A stretch of 64,000 nucleotides of DNA. Origin: Lucifuga dentata (lineage: Eukaryota > Chordata > Actinopteri > Ophidiiformes > Bythitidae). A model generated the notes under the pieces. That model saw nothing but the letters and a program-made list of their open reading frames with translations, was not told where the DNA came from and ran no database searches. The stretch lies in NCBI GenBank assembly GCA_014773175.1, contig VXCM01001566.1, positions 59,963 to 123,962 on the forward strand. Direction: 5' to 3'. The stretch's first letter is position 1. The number at the start of each line of letters is the position of its first letter. The position numbers were made by a program, and so were the translations under genes. This document shows positions 60,900-64,000 of the stretch, piece after piece.

Positions 60900-61654
60900 T
60901 TAACTATTTTTTTTATATTTGTTCATTAAAATATTTTTTGTCAGTTTTTTAAACTTATTAACTGTACTGCATATTTTTAAATTCTCATTTACAACTGCTC
61001 CATACAGTATATTCACCCCTTTGACTGAAATATAATGGTTTTTTATTAGTCCTTATCTTTGGTTTTTGAAAGATACATGTTCCTCTCAAGTCATATTTAC
61101 TTTCTCTCAGTTTAAACAACTTCTGANTGGTTTTTGAAAGATACATGTTCCTCTCAAGTCATATTTACTTTCTCTCAGTTTAAACAACTTCTGAATACTT
61201 GGTGGTAACAGTCGTTTTTTGTTTTGTTTTGTTTTTTTGTTTTTTGTTTTTTTTACTTTATACATAATTTGTGTTATTTTAAAATCAACTAACTCTCTAA
61301 ATTCTAAAGCATTTAATTGAATAAAAAGTGAATTTGTTGGCTCATGATAAATTTTCTTCCTTACAATTCGCATGGCTTTCTTTTGTAGTAGAAAAATTGA
61401 GTTTCCCCATACTTCCACACAATAAGGCATGTATGGGATTATAAGTTAACAGTATAAAATACGAAGAATCCTGATTTTTGACCTTTGGCTTTATATAGTA
61501 TTGCAATAGATTCTGACATTTTAGCTTTGACATATTTTATTTGTGGTTTCCAACTTAATTTATTATCTATTAACACTCCTAAAAATTTACAATTATAAAG
61601 TGCTGAAAATGACTTATGTGCAATGACAGAAAAGTGAAGCATATGGACAAGCAA
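60900..61654 (-). mobile_element. Non-LTR retrotransposon remnant (C-terminal RT region and 3' part)
   Basis: On the minus strand, 61654 to about 61440 encodes FLGVLIDNKLSWKPQIKYVK and SESIAILYKAK. Then 61430 to about 61100 encodes PYCVEVWGN, LLQKKAMRIV, EPTNSLFIQLNALEFRELV, and a C-terminal block with KLFKLRESKYDLRG. These are hallmarks of the region after the reverse transcriptase active site in jockey/L2/Rex-type LINEs. Frame breaks between the blocks make it dead. A duplication around N (61126) repeats about 54 bp. Confidence 0.75.
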
Positions 61655-62147
61655 CCAATATTTATTTGTATGAACTAAATGTCAGAATCTAATAAATATG
61701 GATGCTACTTATAGAAACAGATTTGTTTGAGCAATTCAACCCTAGCTTGGTGTTGAAATACTGGATGAAGTCAGTTCAGCTGAGACCAAACATTTGCTTA
61801 TTGAAATGTCAAAGACCTGTTTGCTTTTGTCAGGCAACCATGACAGAGTCTAACTTCACCTTTAACGAAATCAAGTTGTTACTAAGGACAATTAATAAGA
61901 TGACTGATAAATTGTAAACTGAAAGCTCTTAGATAAACCTGCATATGAAAAGTTATTTGCAGATGACAATTGCAATTTGAGGTTAATCCAGCAGTCTGCA
62001 TGTCATGTACATGGATCAGTGTTACAGCAAATTGCAACAGTTCTGTGTACAACAGAAGGCAGAGTAAGCATGATGATTTTTCACATGATTCATCTGGGCT
62101 CTTTGCAGCCTCAGAGCTGCAAAGAGTTACTCACTGTGAAGGTTGGG

Positions 62148-62214
<67 letters not shown>

Positions 62215-63600
62215 ATTTGTAGCCATGTCTGGTCACACACACCAGATTCACGACAAAAACTGAGTCTGATATCAAAACAGTCAATAAGTCTGTGAGATAC
62301 AACTAAAAGAGACATACTGTCAAGAGAATGTCTGAAGATTTAATGTCTTTTAACATTGTAGATTCCGTGCTTTTTGGGAGAAACATTTCTTTGTGTGATA
62401 CATTCCTTAAAGCAAAAACTGTATTCACTGAAAGTTTTGCGTCTCCACTAACTTTGCACCTTCACTACTGCAGTCTCAGATGTAGGTCTTACAGACCAGA
62501 TGGCTCTAGTAGACTTAATCTCCCCATCAACCCCCAAGTGTACTGACAAACACAACAAAAGGACAGCAGTGACTGAGCATGTCTGGGTAAACAGCTCATT
62601 TTCTGTTGACCCAACCGGCATTAACCTTACCAGATCAGTCTAGCGATCCAAAACACTGCATCAGCAGGACTGCAGCACTCTTATACGATCCATTTGTTTT
62701 TGTTTTTCTTTTATTGCCTATTATCACAAAGCTGTTTTTCATGGTTAATAAATCACTGTAATCTTTTTACTTGATGCATTTTTTTTTTTTTTTTTNTTTT
62801 TTTTTTTTTTTTGTTTTTGCATAATTCCATGTTAGGTCTACTTTGTGTGAATGTTTTGAGCACAAGGATGATATTTTGGACAACAATCCCTTGTATAATG
62901 CTCACCAACACAGAATGAACCCAATGAACTGCATCACTTCTCTGAGGTCTTTTTCCAATATATCACAATAGTAATTTGCCTTGAAAATATGCCATCTTTA
63001 TTTATGAACAAAGGTACAGGCTGGAAAAATGACAGCTGACTCAAATGCAAACTGTACATTAATATACAAAAAAAAAAAANAAAAAAAAAAAAAACAATGG
63101 CATTGTTTGATAATGATTTAGTTCTTAACTATAATTCTAGAGCAATGACAAAAAATTGCAAGCATGTCTGAATCTTTACCTTGTTTAATTATTTTCACTA
63201 TGACAACATCAGGATGTGTTTGCTGCAAATAGGGTAAATAGCTGTCCAAAACACTGCATCAGCAGGACTGCAGCAAAATAAAAAAAAAAAAAAAAANAAA
63301 AAAAAAAAAAAAAGCATCAATGTCCAGTAACGTTTACGGTGCAGTTTGCTGTGTTAAGTTCCAGTCCGTAATTTGTTATGTCATTTTTATGTAAATGATA
63401 AACTAATTAAAGGATTTTTTTTTAAGTGAGCCAAGCTACATACATCTGCTGAGCATTTACTAACCATAGGAGCCTCAGAGCTCCGTAACAAATTATAAAT
63501 GTGTATTTTATTTTATTTTTTATTAGCCAAAGACAGCATATCAAACAGATATTTTTCATTTAAATATGCCTTATTTCAACTACACAGCAAATTCAGCAGA
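61655..63600. other. Intergenic with (TG)n and N-containing runs, no gene seen
   Basis: Holds the (TG)n array and homopolymer runs with N at 62796, 63080 and 63297. The phrase CCAAAACACTGCATCAGCAG appears at about 62648 and 63246, again beside an N-run. Confidence 0.5.
62152..62213. repeat. (TG)n microsatellite
   Basis: About 31 uninterrupted TG units. Confidence 0.95.
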
Positions 63601-63601
63601 G

Positions 63602-63930
63602 TTAAAATTCTGGTGTTGATGAAAAGAGTGTCAATCCAACTACGTCTGGAGTTAATCTAACTATGGATTTGGTGTAATTTGCCTCTTTTGACACCTGGTC
63701 AACTAAATAGTTGGTGTCAAAATTGGGTGTTGAAGCCATTTTTGTCAAATCAACACTGACGGTGTTGATTTGATGATCTGGAAGTTTTTGACACTGGCTT
63801 TCAACTCTGAGGGTGTTGGGNTCAAAATTGGGTGTTGAAGCCATTTTTGTCAAATCAACACTGACGGTGTTGATTTGATGATCTGGAAGTTTTTGACACT
63901 GGCTTTCAACTCTGAGGGTGTTGGGAGTGT
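63602..63930. repeat. GGTGTTGA-rich interspersed repeat, artefactually duplicated
   Basis: Motifs such as GGTGTTGA, TCAACACTGACGGTGTTGAT and TTTGACAC recur, resembling a teleost element with GTGTTGATTT-type repeats. Just over 100 bp is present twice around N (63821). The long minus-strand frame here is a by-product. Confidence 0.5.
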
Positions 63931-64000
63931 TTTTTGCTTCATTAGTTTGAGCATAACATGCAGTCACAACAACAATGGTTAACTTCAAAATTCATTTTTA

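Noticed and set aside
63602..63988. 128-codon minus-strand frame with a short hydrophobic start
   Set aside because: The core is duplicated around an N and the sequence is GGTGTTGA-type repeat; the frame would not exist in this form in the genome.
1..64000. CRISPR arrays, operons, tRNA or rRNA genes
   Set aside because: Spliced vertebrate genes rule out a prokaryotic reading; no spaced direct-repeat array and no tRNA or rRNA sequence was noticed on either strand.

Overview
The window is vertebrate nuclear DNA, most likely from a teleost fish. It has spliced genes with GT-AG introns, many dinucleotide and tetranucleotide microsatellites, and a repeat set typical of fish (Tc1-like, hAT-like and L2-like elements, solo LTRs). 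No open reading frame longer than about 190 codons is a gene by itself. All recognisable coding sequence lies in the first 18.5 kb.

Layout. (1) 1-9923, plus strand: the last 18 coding exons of a sodium-bicarbonate cotransporter of the SLC4 family, closest to SLC4A7/NBCn1. The first exons lie left of the window. I can join 824 residues in frame, ending in a PDZ-type tail ETFL. (2) 9924-14866: the interval between two convergent genes, probably holding both 3' UTRs, with a MITE-like element and a Tc1 end fragment. (3) 14867-18486, minus strand: a complete herpud2 coding sequence in eight exons (387 residues), with upstream 5' UTR/promoter sequence to about 19.1 kb. (4) 19.1-64 kb: about 45 kb in which I find no host coding exon. 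It holds two related solo LTRs, one nested in a MITE; a small MITE family; a 0.7 kb element with matched ends; a degraded Tc1-like transposon; L2-like and other non-LTR fragments; about a dozen microsatellites; and several unusually good short palindromes.

The two genes have unrelated jobs: plasma-membrane acid-base transport, and ER membrane quality control. Nothing suggests they act together; they simply converge on a shared 3' interval. The large empty right-hand part could be a regulatory desert for a gene outside the window, but sequence alone cannot show that.

Quality note. Twenty-one isolated single N characters occur. Most sit inside a homopolymer or short repeat, or between two near-identical direct copies, which looks like unmerged contig overlap. 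Several apparent tandem duplications are therefore probably assembly artefacts.

I found no convincing new biological system. The best leads are a possible alternative 3' exon in the transporter gene, the LTR-in-MITE nesting with clean target-site duplications, the MITE copies that differ by an internal inversion, and the palindromes that look like template-switch scars.
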